Of a stretch of 64,000 bases of DNA, positions 52,536 to 60,208 are shown one piece after another. The position numbers were made by a program, and so were the translations under genes. Under the pieces are notes generated by a model. The model was not told where the DNA came from. It did no database searches and worked only from the letters and a program-made list of their open reading frames with translations. This DNA is from Paenibacillus shirakamiensis (GTDB lineage: Bacteria; Bacillota; Bacilli; Paenibacillales; Paenibacillaceae), in NCBI RefSeq assembly GCF_017874255.1, contig NZ_JAGGLD010000005.1, positions 124,001 to 188,000 on the forward strand, read 5' to 3'. Position 1 is the first letter of the stretch; every line of letters starts with the position of its first letter.

Positions 52536-54089
52536 ATGTCAACGTCGCACTCACCCTATAGTGATCTCCCACAGTTTCCTGAATCGATGTGGAGAGATAC
52601 TGCAAAACTTCCTACTTTTCCAGCACTGGATCAAGATATTCAGACAGAGGTAGCCGTAATTGGAGCAGGCATTACAGGAATAACGACAGCCTACTTGCTT
52701 GCTAGAGAAGGCTTCAAGGTGGTCTTGGCCGATATGAATCAAGTCCTTGAAGGCACTACAGGCTACACTACGGCCAAAGTTACAACGCAGCACGGGTTGG
52801 TCTACGATAAGCTGATTAAGCATTTCAGTGAAAAAGAAGCTCGGCTATACTATGAATCCAATCAAGAAGGTCTAGCTCTGATTCGCGAGCTGGTAGGAAA
52901 GCACAACATGGACTGCCAATTCAAAGAACAAGACGCCTATTTATATGCAGATAACGAGAAAGACCTTAAAGAACTACGGAAGGAATGGAAAGCCTACGAG
53001 AAGCTGAAACTTCCGGGTCAATGGGTAGAGAGCATCCCCCTTCCTATCCCTGTTCTCGGTGCCATTGTTGTGAAGAATCAGGCACAGTTCCATCCACTAG
53101 AATATTTAAAAGCCCTGTTAGAAGACTTTATAGCTCACGGAGGGACTGTCTATGAACATACAACGCTAGAAGATCAAGCCGATGACCACAATGGCAAGCT
53201 TGCTTTGAAAACGTTGGAAGGTCATACGATTACCTGTGATTACGCCGTGTCGGGATCGCACTTTCCTTTCTTCGATGGCGGAGAACTCTTCTTTACCAAA
53301 CTGCATGCAGAGCGTTCCTACGTGGTAGCAGGCATCCCGGAGACATCCTATAGCGGGGGCATGTATCTTAGCTCCGGTTCAAATGTACGCTCGATTCGTT
53401 CGGCAGAATGGGATGGACAGACGGTGATTCTGTATGGAGGCGAAGGTCATAAGACCGGGCAAGGAATATGTACGATTAAGCACTATGAGAACCTGGAGCA
53501 ATTCGGCGGGGAATTACTTGGGCTGAAATCTATCCCCTACCGCTGGTCTGCACAGGATTTATTCACTTTGGATGGTGTACCGTATATTGGACCTCTAAGT
53601 GATAAGCACCCTAATGTCTTCGTTGCTACAGGCTTCGGTAAGTGGGGGATGACGAACGGAACGTTAGCTGCGCTGATGATCCGAGATCAAATTCAGAACA
53701 AAGAGAATCGATATACCAATGTATATACTCCATCGAGATTCAAGCTAAATCCGAATAGTCTAAAAACGCTTGTAGTTCAAGGCGCGGATACGGCACAAGA
53801 ACTCATCTCAGGCAAAATAGACATCCTGCACCGCAAAGCTGAAGAACTCAAACCGGATGAAGGTGCATTAGTTCGTTATGACGGAAAAAAAGCGGCAGCT
53901 TATCGTAATTCTGATGGAGAGCTGTACATTGTCGACGCAACCTGCACTCACATGGGCTGTGAAGTGGAGTGGAACGAAGGAGAACGTTCATGGGATTGCC
54001 CGTGTCATGGTTCTCGCTTTAATGTGCAAGGGGCTGTGTTGGAAGGTCCAGCTATTGAACCTCTTCCCAATGTGAAAAAATTCAGCTAG
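52536..54089 (+). CDS. FAD-dependent oxidoreductase with C-terminal Rieske domain (YhfW-like)
   Basis: A 517-residue two-domain protein. Residues about 35-400 form a DadA-type FAD oxidoreductase (AVIGAGITGITTAYLLAREGFKVVLAD near residue 39, YTTAKVTTQHGLVYDKL, VFVATGFGKWGMTNGTLAA). Residues about 430-517 form a Rieske [2Fe-2S] domain with CTHMGC and CPCHGS providing the two Cys and two His ligands. The arrangement matches Bacillus YhfW. The substrate is unknown; amine oxidation coupled to the Rieske centre is plausible. GGAGG precedes the ATG. It is divergent from gerAA. Confidence 0.93.
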   Translation: MSTSHSPYSDLPQFPESMWRDTAKLPTFPALDQDIQTEVAVIGAGITGITTAYLLAREGFKVVLADMNQVLEGTTGYTTAKVTTQHGLVYDKLIKHFSEKEARLYYESNQEGLALIRELVGKHNMDCQFKEQDAYLYADNEKDLKELRKEWKAYEKLKLPGQWVESIPLPIPVLGAIVVKNQAQFHPLEYLKALLEDFIAHGGTVYEHTTLEDQADDHNGKLALKTLEGHTITCDYAVSGSHFPFFDGGELFFTKLHAERSYVVAGIPETSYSGGMYLSSGSNVRSIRSAEWDGQTVILYGGEGHKTGQGICTIKHYENLEQFGGELLGLKSIPYRWSAQDLFTLDGVPYIGPLSDKHPNVFVATGFGKWGMTNGTLAALMIRDQIQNKENRYTNVYTPSRFKLNPNSLKTLVVQGADTAQELISGKIDILHRKAEELKPDEGALVRYDGKKAAAYRNSDGELYIVDATCTHMGCEVEWNEGERSWDCPCHGSRFNVQGAVLEGPAIEPLPNVKKFS

Positions 54090-54106
54090 ATGGATTATAT
54101 ATAAAT

Positions 54107-54145
54107 AAGACGTCCCTTCCGAATTCCGAAGTGGACGTCTTTTTA
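54107..54145 (+). terminator. Terminator of the Rieske oxidoreductase gene
   Basis: AAGACGTCC/GGACGTCTT stem followed by a T run, just after the stop. Confidence 0.88.
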
Positions 54146-54274
54146 TAGGCTCTAAACTTTATTCCCTAATTGTTCCATAGGCATTGCATATCGCTATAAT
54201 CCCATGTTAGGATTTTTCTGATACTCAGAACTATATATTATCTACTTATTCCAGAAGGAGATGGATACATAATT

Positions 54275-55120
54275 GTGAAGAAGTTCTTAGCCATCATTAT
54301 TATACTTATCGTTGTGGGCGTAGCTGTGATGCTGGTGCAACAGTCCGGACATACTCAAAACTCTAACACATATACGAAAAAATGGACTTTTGATCCCGGC
54401 CAACTGCATGATCTGGTCGTCAAAAGTGATTACTCCGTTGATGTGGCTTGGATCAAGAGTACAGATGGAACGAACTATGTGGAAGCCTCTGGCCGCATGG
54501 CAGAGAAAACCATCGATCAACTTAAGCAAGCTGATGTTCATCAAGGAACACTCGATCTCAACCTTAAAGATGCATCCTCAATCCAATTTCTTAGTGTGAA
54601 TTTCAGATCGGATACTCAGCGTATTGTCATCGCACTCTCTAATCTTCAGAATATCGAGAAAGTGCGGTTCGATTTAGCCGCAGCCAATGGTACTTTCCGT
54701 GATATGCAGGCCAACAATATTGAGATCTCAAGTGAATCGGGCAGCATTATGTTGAACGCCATTGCCTCTAATCATTTGAAGGTTAATGTAGAGTCAGGTA
54801 ATATAACAGGTGAAGCTATCGCTTCAAACTTTGATTGGAAAGCGGAGTCCGGAGACATCAAGATCAACCGCTTGAGTGGGAATGGTTCAGCAGCTACGGA
54901 ATCAGGTAATATCCGTATTACAGATCAAAATGCTTCTCAGCTTGAGCTATCTGCTGAATCGGGTAATATCTACGTGACCCCCAATCCTAATTTCCAAGGG
55001 ATCTATGATGCCAAGGCTGATTCAGGAAGCGTGCAAGTTCCGAATTCACCGCAAATCACGCAGGACGTTATTAAGGCCCGCACAGACTCAGGAGATATCT
55101 CCATCCGTGCGAACAACTAA
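54275..55120 (+). CDS. DUF4097 beta-repeat protein, membrane-anchored
   Basis: A 281-residue protein with an N-terminal signal-anchor (LAIIIILIVVGVAVMLV) and an extracytoplasmic DUF4097 beta-solenoid. Repeats of the form S-E-S-G-x-I recur about every 19-20 residues (ISSESGSIMLNAI, VESGNITGEAI, AESGDIKINRL, TESGNIRITD, AESGNIYVTP, DSGSVQVP, TDSGDISIRAN). This family often accompanies envelope-stress genes (YvlB-like), but no PspC or HAAS partner is present here. The start is GTG at 54275 with GAAGGAG upstream. It precedes the heme monooxygenase gene by 23 bp, so they probably form an operon. Confidence 0.88.
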   Translation: MKKFLAIIIILIVVGVAVMLVQQSGHTQNSNTYTKKWTFDPGQLHDLVVKSDYSVDVAWIKSTDGTNYVEASGRMAEKTIDQLKQADVHQGTLDLNLKDASSIQFLSVNFRSDTQRIVIALSNLQNIEKVRFDLAAANGTFRDMQANNIEISSESGSIMLNAIASNHLKVNVESGNITGEAIASNFDWKAESGDIKINRLSGNGSAATESGNIRITDQNASQLELSAESGNIYVTPNPNFQGIYDAKADSGSVQVPNSPQITQDVIKARTDSGDISIRANN

Positions 55121-55143
55121 TTTGTTATCGGGAGGGATTCATC

Positions 55144-55458
55144 ATGCTCGTAGTAACCAATACGATTAAAGTTAAAGAAGGTTATGGACAACAAATTGCC
55201 ACTAGATTCGCTGAGGCAAAAGGAGTTCAGACTATGCCCGGATTCATTAGGCTTGAAGTATGGCTTAATCAAGAGGCTAAGGATGGCGCTGAAGAACTCA
55301 AAGTTACTACGCTATGGGAGAATGAGGAATCATTCAAACAATGGACTTCTAGCGAAGCTTTTCGTGAATCACACCGTGGCGGCGGAGAATCTAGAGAATA
55401 TATGCTTGGCGCATCTCTAGATAAATATGAACGTGTTGTCTCTCACACGGCTGAATAA
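55144..55458 (+). CDS. Heme-degrading monooxygenase (IsdG/HmoA-like)
   Basis: A 104-residue ABM-domain enzyme. Asn6, Trp67 and His77 align in number with the catalytic Asn-Trp-His triad of IsdG-family heme oxygenases (VVTNTIKV, FKQWTSS, FRESHRG). These enzymes open the heme ring and free iron in the cytoplasm. No Fur box is visible upstream of the operon, unlike the fused enzyme at 25.0-25.9 kb, so this copy may be controlled differently. GGGAGG precedes the ATG. It is followed directly by a terminator. Confidence 0.87.
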   Translation: MLVVTNTIKVKEGYGQQIATRFAEAKGVQTMPGFIRLEVWLNQEAKDGAEELKVTTLWENEESFKQWTSSEAFRESHRGGGESREYMLGASLDKYERVVSHTAE

Positions 55459-55468
55459 TATATAGTAG

Positions 55469-55504
55469 AAAGAGGAGATGCCCAGATTAGGCAATCTCCT
55501 CTTT
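55469..55504 (+). terminator. Terminator of DUF4097-hmo operon
   Basis: AAAGAGGAGA/TCTCCTCTTT with an inner TGCC/GGCA pairing, then a T-rich tail. Confidence 0.9.
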
Positions 55505-55588
55505 ATTTGTAAAATATGGTAAATAGGTAATTCAGACTTAATCCTTCATGGGTAAATGCTAGTGGAGACTTTTTTGTATAAAAGTAAT

Positions 55589-56041
55589 CTATGCACTTTC
55601 CTGCTCAACCGCATCCCGGTAGGCTTGCAGAGATAAGTTCATCATCTCGGACATAATCCAAGGGTTTGCTTCAGGCAGTAGCTTAAAGGCATAAGCCCAA
55701 GCGTTCTCCTCAATGATTAAAGCAATTCGGTTGCGTACTAGCATATTGTCGCTTGATTCCAGCTGGTCTGACAATTCCGCAAGATGTGGATCGCAAGCAT
55801 GACCGACTTCATGAGCACAAATAATTTGTAGCACCTCTTCATAGGTGTCTAATGAGCCAAATATTCTGAGGCACTGCTTGTGAATCTCTTCTACATATAT
55901 CGTAATCTGGTGAAGATTCATACTATATTTACCGCCTACATTACGGCCCCCCGGAAAGCGGGTCTTCACCTGAATACTAGCGGTACAATGGGAACGCTCC
56001 ATCAGCTGCAAACATAAATTTTCTGCTCTTCCTCTTTTCAA
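55589..56041 (-). CDS. Small zincin-like protein, ImmA/IrrE-like features
   Basis: A 150-residue protein with a metallopeptidase motif HEVGH (ICAHEVGHACDPHL, near residue 77). About 30 residues later comes EENAWAYAFKLLPEA, which resembles the third-ligand segment (E..A..FA..LL) of ImmA/IrrE-type proteases. No signal peptide or HTH is present, and no HTH gene is adjacent. The start is TTG at 56041 with GGGGAG at proper spacing; the frame has no better ATG. The family assignment rests on these two motifs only, and activity is unproven. Confidence 0.65.
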   Translation of the reverse strand: MKRGRAENLCLQLMERSHCTASIQVKTRFPGGRNVGGKYSMNLHQITIYVEEIHKQCLRIFGSLDTYEEVLQIICAHEVGHACDPHLAELSDQLESSDNMLVRNRIALIIEENAWAYAFKLLPEANPWIMSEMMNLSLQAYRDAVEQESA

Positions 56042-56185
56042 TAGGCTCCCCTTATTTCTCAGAAATTAATATATTCTATAGAATCTACACTTTTGAAACT
56101 ATATAATCACTATTATAAAGGTTTTTTTTTCGATTTAGAACAACCAAGCAAGGAATGACTATCTAATAACCGGAGTGATTAACGA

Positions 56186-56716
56186 ATGAAGGTCCGACAT
56201 GCCATACTGGGTTTACTCATGGAAGAGGCTAGGTCTGGTTACGAAATCAAGCAATATTTTGAGAACCGCCTGGCGTATTTTTATGATCCCAGCTACGGGA
56301 CAATCTATCCAACTCTCAAAATTTTAGAGCAGGATGGTTTCCTTTCCAAGACGACCGTCACTCAGGAGGGCAAGCCAAATAAAAATGTATACACCATTAC
56401 TGACACGGGAATTCAAGAATTTTTGGACTGTCTAAAATCTCCTTATGAACCAGATGTTGTTCGTTCGGATGTGTTGATGCGCTTGTTCTTTGGAACCTAT
56501 GTAGATAACAGTCAGATCATGGAGTGGGTGGAAGACACACGCTTACAGGCCGATCACAATGTGAAGAATCTTCTCAAAATCAAAGAGCTGTATGGTTACC
56601 GTATGCCGTTTCCCCAATTGCTTTCGCTCGACTATGGTATTGCCCTGAATCGAAGTAAGTTAGAAATTGCAGAATCCTTCATGATTCGCCTGCACGAACG
56701 AGAATCTCAATCCTAG
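56186..56716 (+). CDS. PadR-family transcriptional regulator
   Basis: A 176-residue PadR protein. The winged helix (residues 1-75) begins MKVRHAILGLLMEEARSGYEIKQYFENRL and contains YGTIYPTLKILEQDGFLSK, diagnostic of the family. The C-terminal helical half (Vir_act_alpha_C-like) mediates dimerisation. PadR proteins usually repress an adjacent phenolic-acid or efflux gene; here the next gene is a glycosyltransferase 243 bp away behind a terminator, so the target is unclear. GGAG precedes the ATG. Confidence 0.92.
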   Translation: MKVRHAILGLLMEEARSGYEIKQYFENRLAYFYDPSYGTIYPTLKILEQDGFLSKTTVTQEGKPNKNVYTITDTGIQEFLDCLKSPYEPDVVRSDVLMRLFFGTYVDNSQIMEWVEDTRLQADHNVKNLLKIKELYGYRMPFPQLLSLDYGIALNRSKLEIAESFMIRLHERESQS

Positions 56717-56734
56717 CTATGCCTCGCGTAACGA

Positions 56735-56766
56735 AGGCACGGATATATTTTCCGTAGCCTTTTTCA
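56735..56766 (+). terminator. Probable terminator of padR
   Basis: AGGC-ACGGA pairs with TCCGT-A-GCCT (one bulge) and is followed by TTTTTC. Confidence 0.65.
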
Positions 56767-56959
56767 ATTTAGCCCTATCTATTCAGACTCCGTACATAGT
56801 CAGGTGGGACATTCTGGCGAATATGCTCAGAAATTAGGCTTTTCGAGCCCCTACCGAGGGAATAAAAATTGGAACTTTCCCGAATTATGCGATAACATGT
56901 AGTTTGGACTGAAATAGGCTTTTCCTGACAATTTAGATTAAATAAGAGTGGAGTTGAAC

Positions 56960-58261
56960 ATGTTGTTCTCTTTAAAAGGTGTCAATAGAGCGGAAAGGCG
57001 GCTTTTGATACTATGTATGGCGGTTGTATTGGTAGTCTCTTGTGTTGTAGTTCTGTGCTATAATAACTACTTTCTCCTAGGTGACTTGGTCAAGAAAAAC
57101 AATGATGACGTGAAATATATATACAGCGCCAAGCTAATTCTCAATGAAGGCACGCTTGCCTATAATTCCGGGGATCAGCCATCTGCATTCATTATGCCCG
57201 GAATGCCGTTATTGTTAGCAGGCGTGATGGCTATATTTGGACAAGATCTTACAGGCATTAATGCTTTTCGAATTCTCCAATGTCTATTACAAGTATTCTC
57301 CATTTATCTTATCTTTATCATTGGTCGCCGAGTGTTCAGTACGCGTATTGCGCTAATTACCTGTGTAATTTGTGTATTATACCCACCCGATTATTTCTCC
57401 TCTGGCAGTATTCTTACGGAGACGACCTATCGCACGATTCAACTACTTCTATTATGTGTAACATTTGTGGCTTTGGACAAGCGAAAGACTTCATGGTACG
57501 CCTTGTTGGGATTATTGATTGCAGCAGCAGCTTATTTCAAACCCCATGCGACATTATACCCTGTAGTCTTCCTCCTCCTTTGGTGGAGACAACGCACGAC
57601 TTGGAAAGAAATGATTCGCTTTTCCGTAGCGATGGGGCTCGTATACATCGTATGCTTGCTTCCTTGGTGGATTCGTAACTTAATTACGTTCGATAAATTC
57701 ATCATATTTACGAACTCTGGAGGTAGCCCGTTTCTTCTAGGCACCAAAATTCGTGGGACCTTGCCTCCGGATGGCTTTTTCGCACAGTATCCGCAATATG
57801 ATCCCAAGACCATTTATGAGGGGTATGACAGTGCCGCAGTGGATAAAGGAATGGCCATTATTAAATATGGTTTCCAACATGAGCCTTTGAAATTCCTGTA
57901 TTGGTATACCCTCGGACGCTGGGTGGAACTCTATTCCCATCCCTTTTATTCGCGCCCCTTCTGGCCCATTACCCGTCCTGTGATGAATGTCATTCAGTAC
58001 ATCATGATGCTGATGAGCGTTGTAGGACTTGTGTGGGCTTGGATCAAGCACCCTATGCAGCGGATGCTCCCGCTCCTTCTTATACTGGGTTACTTTACGC
58101 TAATTTATCAACCTTTTGTCACGTTTAACCGTTATGGATATCCTAATGAAATTTTATTATTTTTATTCCTAGCTTATGGTATTGATCGCCTATTTTATCG
58201 CAACAAACCAGAACAAGATTCATTGATTAATGGACATTGGGGAGGAACAGGAATCCGATGA
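56960..58261 (+). CDS. GT-C membrane glycosyltransferase (GT39/ArnT-like)
   Basis: A 433-residue protein with about ten membrane helices and the large first extracytoplasmic loop of PMT/ArnT-type enzymes (KKNNDDVKYIYSAKLILNEG, acidic pair near residue 40; FIMPGMPLLLAGVMAIFG). These enzymes use a polyprenyl-phosphate sugar outside the membrane. It is the first gene of a four-gene operon with a GT2 enzyme, DUF2304 and an EamA/SMR-like protein, the components of a three-part membrane glycosylation system. The acceptor (teichoic acid, lipid or protein) is unknown. The frame opens at GTG 56948, part of the GTGGAG ribosome site; the ATG at 56960 is the better start. Confidence 0.88.
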   Translation: MLFSLKGVNRAERRLLILCMAVVLVVSCVVVLCYNNYFLLGDLVKKNNDDVKYIYSAKLILNEGTLAYNSGDQPSAFIMPGMPLLLAGVMAIFGQDLTGINAFRILQCLLQVFSIYLIFIIGRRVFSTRIALITCVICVLYPPDYFSSGSILTETTYRTIQLLLLCVTFVALDKRKTSWYALLGLLIAAAAYFKPHATLYPVVFLLLWWRQRTTWKEMIRFSVAMGLVYIVCLLPWWIRNLITFDKFIIFTNSGGSPFLLGTKIRGTLPPDGFFAQYPQYDPKTIYEGYDSAAVDKGMAIIKYGFQHEPLKFLYWYTLGRWVELYSHPFYSRPFWPITRPVMNVIQYIMMLMSVVGLVWAWIKHPMQRMLPLLLILGYFTLIYQPFVTFNRYGYPNEILLFLFLAYGIDRLFYRNKPEQDSLINGHWGGTGIR

Positions 58262-58968
58262 AAACACTCATCATTATTCCGGCATATAACGAAGAGGGAA
58301 GTATTGTACGGGTCATTCAGGATATCAACGAACATGCGCCGGAAGCGGACATTGTTGTAGTGAATGACGGCTCTACAGACCGTACGGAAGCCCTTGCGCT
58401 TGCAGCAGGAGCCCATGTGCTTACCATGCCTTTTAACGTAGGAATTGGGGGCGGCATGCAGACCGGGTATATGTATGCTCGCAACAACGGCTATGACGTA
58501 GCCATCCAAATGGATGCGGACGGACAGCATGCCGCGGAAGAACTACCCAAACTAATCAGTCGGGCTTCAGAGTTCGATTTGGTTATTGGTTCACGCTTTG
58601 TAGAAGAAACTTCCTTTCGTTCTTCCGTAATGAGACGAATTGGTATTATCTTCTTTTCCAAACTTGTCACTCTTGTGACTCGGCAGAAATTCACAGATAC
58701 CACCAGTGGATTTCGCGCAGCCGGCAAAAAAGTAATTGCGTTATACTCGGACTATTATCCGATGGATTATCCTGAAGTGGAATCAATCGTATACCTGATT
58801 CGTAAAGGATGCAAAATTACAGAAGTGGCTACAGAAATGCGGGCAAGAGAAACGGGCCGTTCTTCTATTACACCGCTGAAATCTGTATATTATATGATTA
58901 AAGTTACGCTTGCCGTCCTGATGAGTGCTACGCGTCAACACAAGCCGAAGGCGGGGGAAATGGGATGA
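58258..58968 (+). CDS. Glycosyltransferase family 2, polyprenyl-phosphate glycosyltransferase-like
   Basis: A 236-residue GT-A enzyme of the DPM1 type. LIIIPAYNEEGSIVRVI at the start, the nucleotide-sugar motif VVNDGSTDRT, the metal-binding QMDADGQHAAEELP and the VIGSRFVEE / TSGFRAAGKKVI segments are clear. It likely transfers a sugar from UDP- or GDP-sugar to undecaprenyl phosphate on the inner face. There are no C-terminal membrane helices, unlike CsbB/YkcC. The ATG overlaps the upstream stop (ATGA), with GGGGAGG 11 nt before. The product would be flipped by the SMR-like protein and used by the GT-C enzyme. Confidence 0.93.
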   Translation: MKTLIIIPAYNEEGSIVRVIQDINEHAPEADIVVVNDGSTDRTEALALAAGAHVLTMPFNVGIGGGMQTGYMYARNNGYDVAIQMDADGQHAAEELPKLISRASEFDLVIGSRFVEETSFRSSVMRRIGIIFFSKLVTLVTRQKFTDTTSGFRAAGKKVIALYSDYYPMDYPEVESIVYLIRKGCKITEVATEMRARETGRSSITPLKSVYYMIKVTLAVLMSATRQHKPKAGEMG

Positions 58969-59312
58969 CCATCTATTTTCTGTCCGTAATTCTCTCGTTC
59001 TTATTCCTAGTCATCGTATTCGAACTGGTACGCTTGCAAAAACTTAAAGAACAGTATTCCTTACTCTGGATTCTGTTCGGCGTTATCTTGTTCATTATCT
59101 CGCTGAATGTGAAATTTATTGAGGCATTAGCCTCTTGGCTCGGCGTCAAATACGCACCCGCGATGCTATTCCTTTTTGGACTGTTATTCTGCTTCGCCTT
59201 CATTCTTCATCTAACTATGGTCGTGACCAAACTATCGAATCAGGTACTCCGGTTGACGCAGGAGCTTACCATTCGTAAGGAAAAGGAGTCTCGTCATGGA
59301 CAAAATGATTAG
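58965..59312 (+). CDS. DUF2304 membrane protein
   Basis: A 115-residue protein with three membrane helices (FLSVILSFLFLVIVFELV, LLWILFGVILFIISL, AMLFLFGLLFCFAFILHLTMVV) and a basic tail. It has the DUF2304 pattern RLQKLKEQYSLLW, common beside GT2 genes in glycan operons. Start overlaps the GT2 stop by 4 bp and its end overlaps the next gene by 17 bp. Role unknown; an accessory to polyprenyl-sugar synthesis is inferred from context. Confidence 0.87.
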   Translation: MTIYFLSVILSFLFLVIVFELVRLQKLKEQYSLLWILFGVILFIISLNVKFIEALASWLGVKYAPAMLFLFGLLFCFAFILHLTMVVTKLSNQVLRLTQELTIRKEKESRHGQND

Positions 59313-59652
59313 TTATGTTTACTTGCTAGCCAACATTTTACTATTAGTTACAGGTCAAATGCTGTTCAAAATTGGCCTGTCCAAAAATGGGGGGCTCCAA
59401 GGCATCGGGCAATGGGCGAAATTAATATTCTCCCCAACGATTCTTGGCGGATTAGCCCTATATGGAATAGCTACCTTGCTCTGGTTCGCTGTATTGAACC
59501 GATTACCGTTAACCGTAGCTTATCCGATGCAAAGTCTGGCTTATGTCTTCGCCATGGTGGGCGCCTACTTCATCTTCGGTGAAATCATTACGGCTACCAA
59601 AATTGCAGGAGTGGCCGTCATTCTGGTAGGAGTATATTTGTTAGCCAAATAA
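59296..59652 (+). CDS. EamA/SMR-like protein, probable polyprenyl-sugar flippase subunit
   Basis: A 118-residue four-helix protein of the EamA/SMR class (ILLLVTGQMLFKIGLS, NRLPLTVAYPMQSLAYVFAMVGAYFIFGE, GVAVILVGVYLLAK). It is closest in character to the ArnE/ArnF-type proteins that move undecaprenyl-phosphate sugars, rather than drug exporters: the membrane Glu of SMR drug pumps is absent from TM1. The operon supports this role. Confidence 0.82.
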   Translation: MDKMISYVYLLANILLLVTGQMLFKIGLSKNGGLQGIGQWAKLIFSPTILGGLALYGIATLLWFAVLNRLPLTVAYPMQSLAYVFAMVGAYFIFGEIITATKIAGVAVILVGVYLLAK

Positions 59653-59676
59653 ACGGCTGGAATCAAATAGATTCAT

Positions 59677-59710
59677 AACAAAGAGGCGCCTATTCGGGGG
59701 CCTTTTTGTT
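59677..59710 (+). terminator. Terminator of the glycosylation operon
   Basis: AACAAAGAGGC region pairs with GCC-TTTTTGTT; the stem ends in a T run after the EamA-like stop. Confidence 0.75.
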
Positions 59711-59821
59711 ATAAATCTAGCTACAAATTAAAAATGTACATACTATCCCTGACAGATGACGTTACGAATCTAGCAAGCTATCATATATTAAGGTATCACT
59801 CAAAAAGGAGATGATATATGC

Positions 59822-60106
59822 ATGGCTATCTTATTACCGAACCAAATCTTTAATCTGGGACCTAATGTAGGTAAATCGTTTTTTGAGGATTTGACAGGGG
59901 GAAGAGACGCGACCGTCACTGTAAATAATACAGGGGCCGTTCCCGTGAGTCTTGTTCTAACCCGTGTAAATGCACCAGTTATCACCTATGTAATCCCTCC
60001 TCAAAACAGCTTGACCCTAGCTGTTCATCGTTTGCTAGTCGCTGCCATTCTAGCAGGCACAGGTCCTTCTTCTGGCTCCATCGAAATCGCTTCAACCGAT
60101 TTCTAA
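59822..60106 (+). CDS. Small beta-rich protein, possibly spore appendage-like
   Basis: A 94-residue protein (MAILLPNQIFNLGPNVGKSFF) without signal peptide, membrane helix or cysteine. The pattern ATVTVNNTGAVPVSLVLTR, PQNSLTLAVHRLLVAAILAGTG, SGSIEIAS alternates in a jelly-roll-like way. It reminds me of DUF3992 proteins (S-ENA endospore appendage subunits), but those carry N-terminal cysteines, which are missing here. I therefore leave the family open. AAAGGAG lies 12 nt before the ATG. It stands alone between two terminators. Confidence 0.6.
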   Translation: MAILLPNQIFNLGPNVGKSFFEDLTGGRDATVTVNNTGAVPVSLVLTRVNAPVITYVIPPQNSLTLAVHRLLVAAILAGTGPSSGSIEIASTDF

Positions 60107-60133
60107 ACAGATTCCTCACTCTATGTAACAATG

Positions 60134-60172
60134 AAAAAGCCTGAACCCCATCTATGGAGGTTCAGGCTTTTT
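60134..60172. terminator. Bidirectional terminator
   Basis: AAAAAGCCTGAACC/GGTTCAGGCTTTTT, a 14-bp perfect stem, between the convergent 94-residue gene and the MMPL gene. Confidence 0.93.
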
Positions 60173-60208
60173 CGTCTTATACTTTATCACCAGCTTTGCT
60201 AGTGAGAA

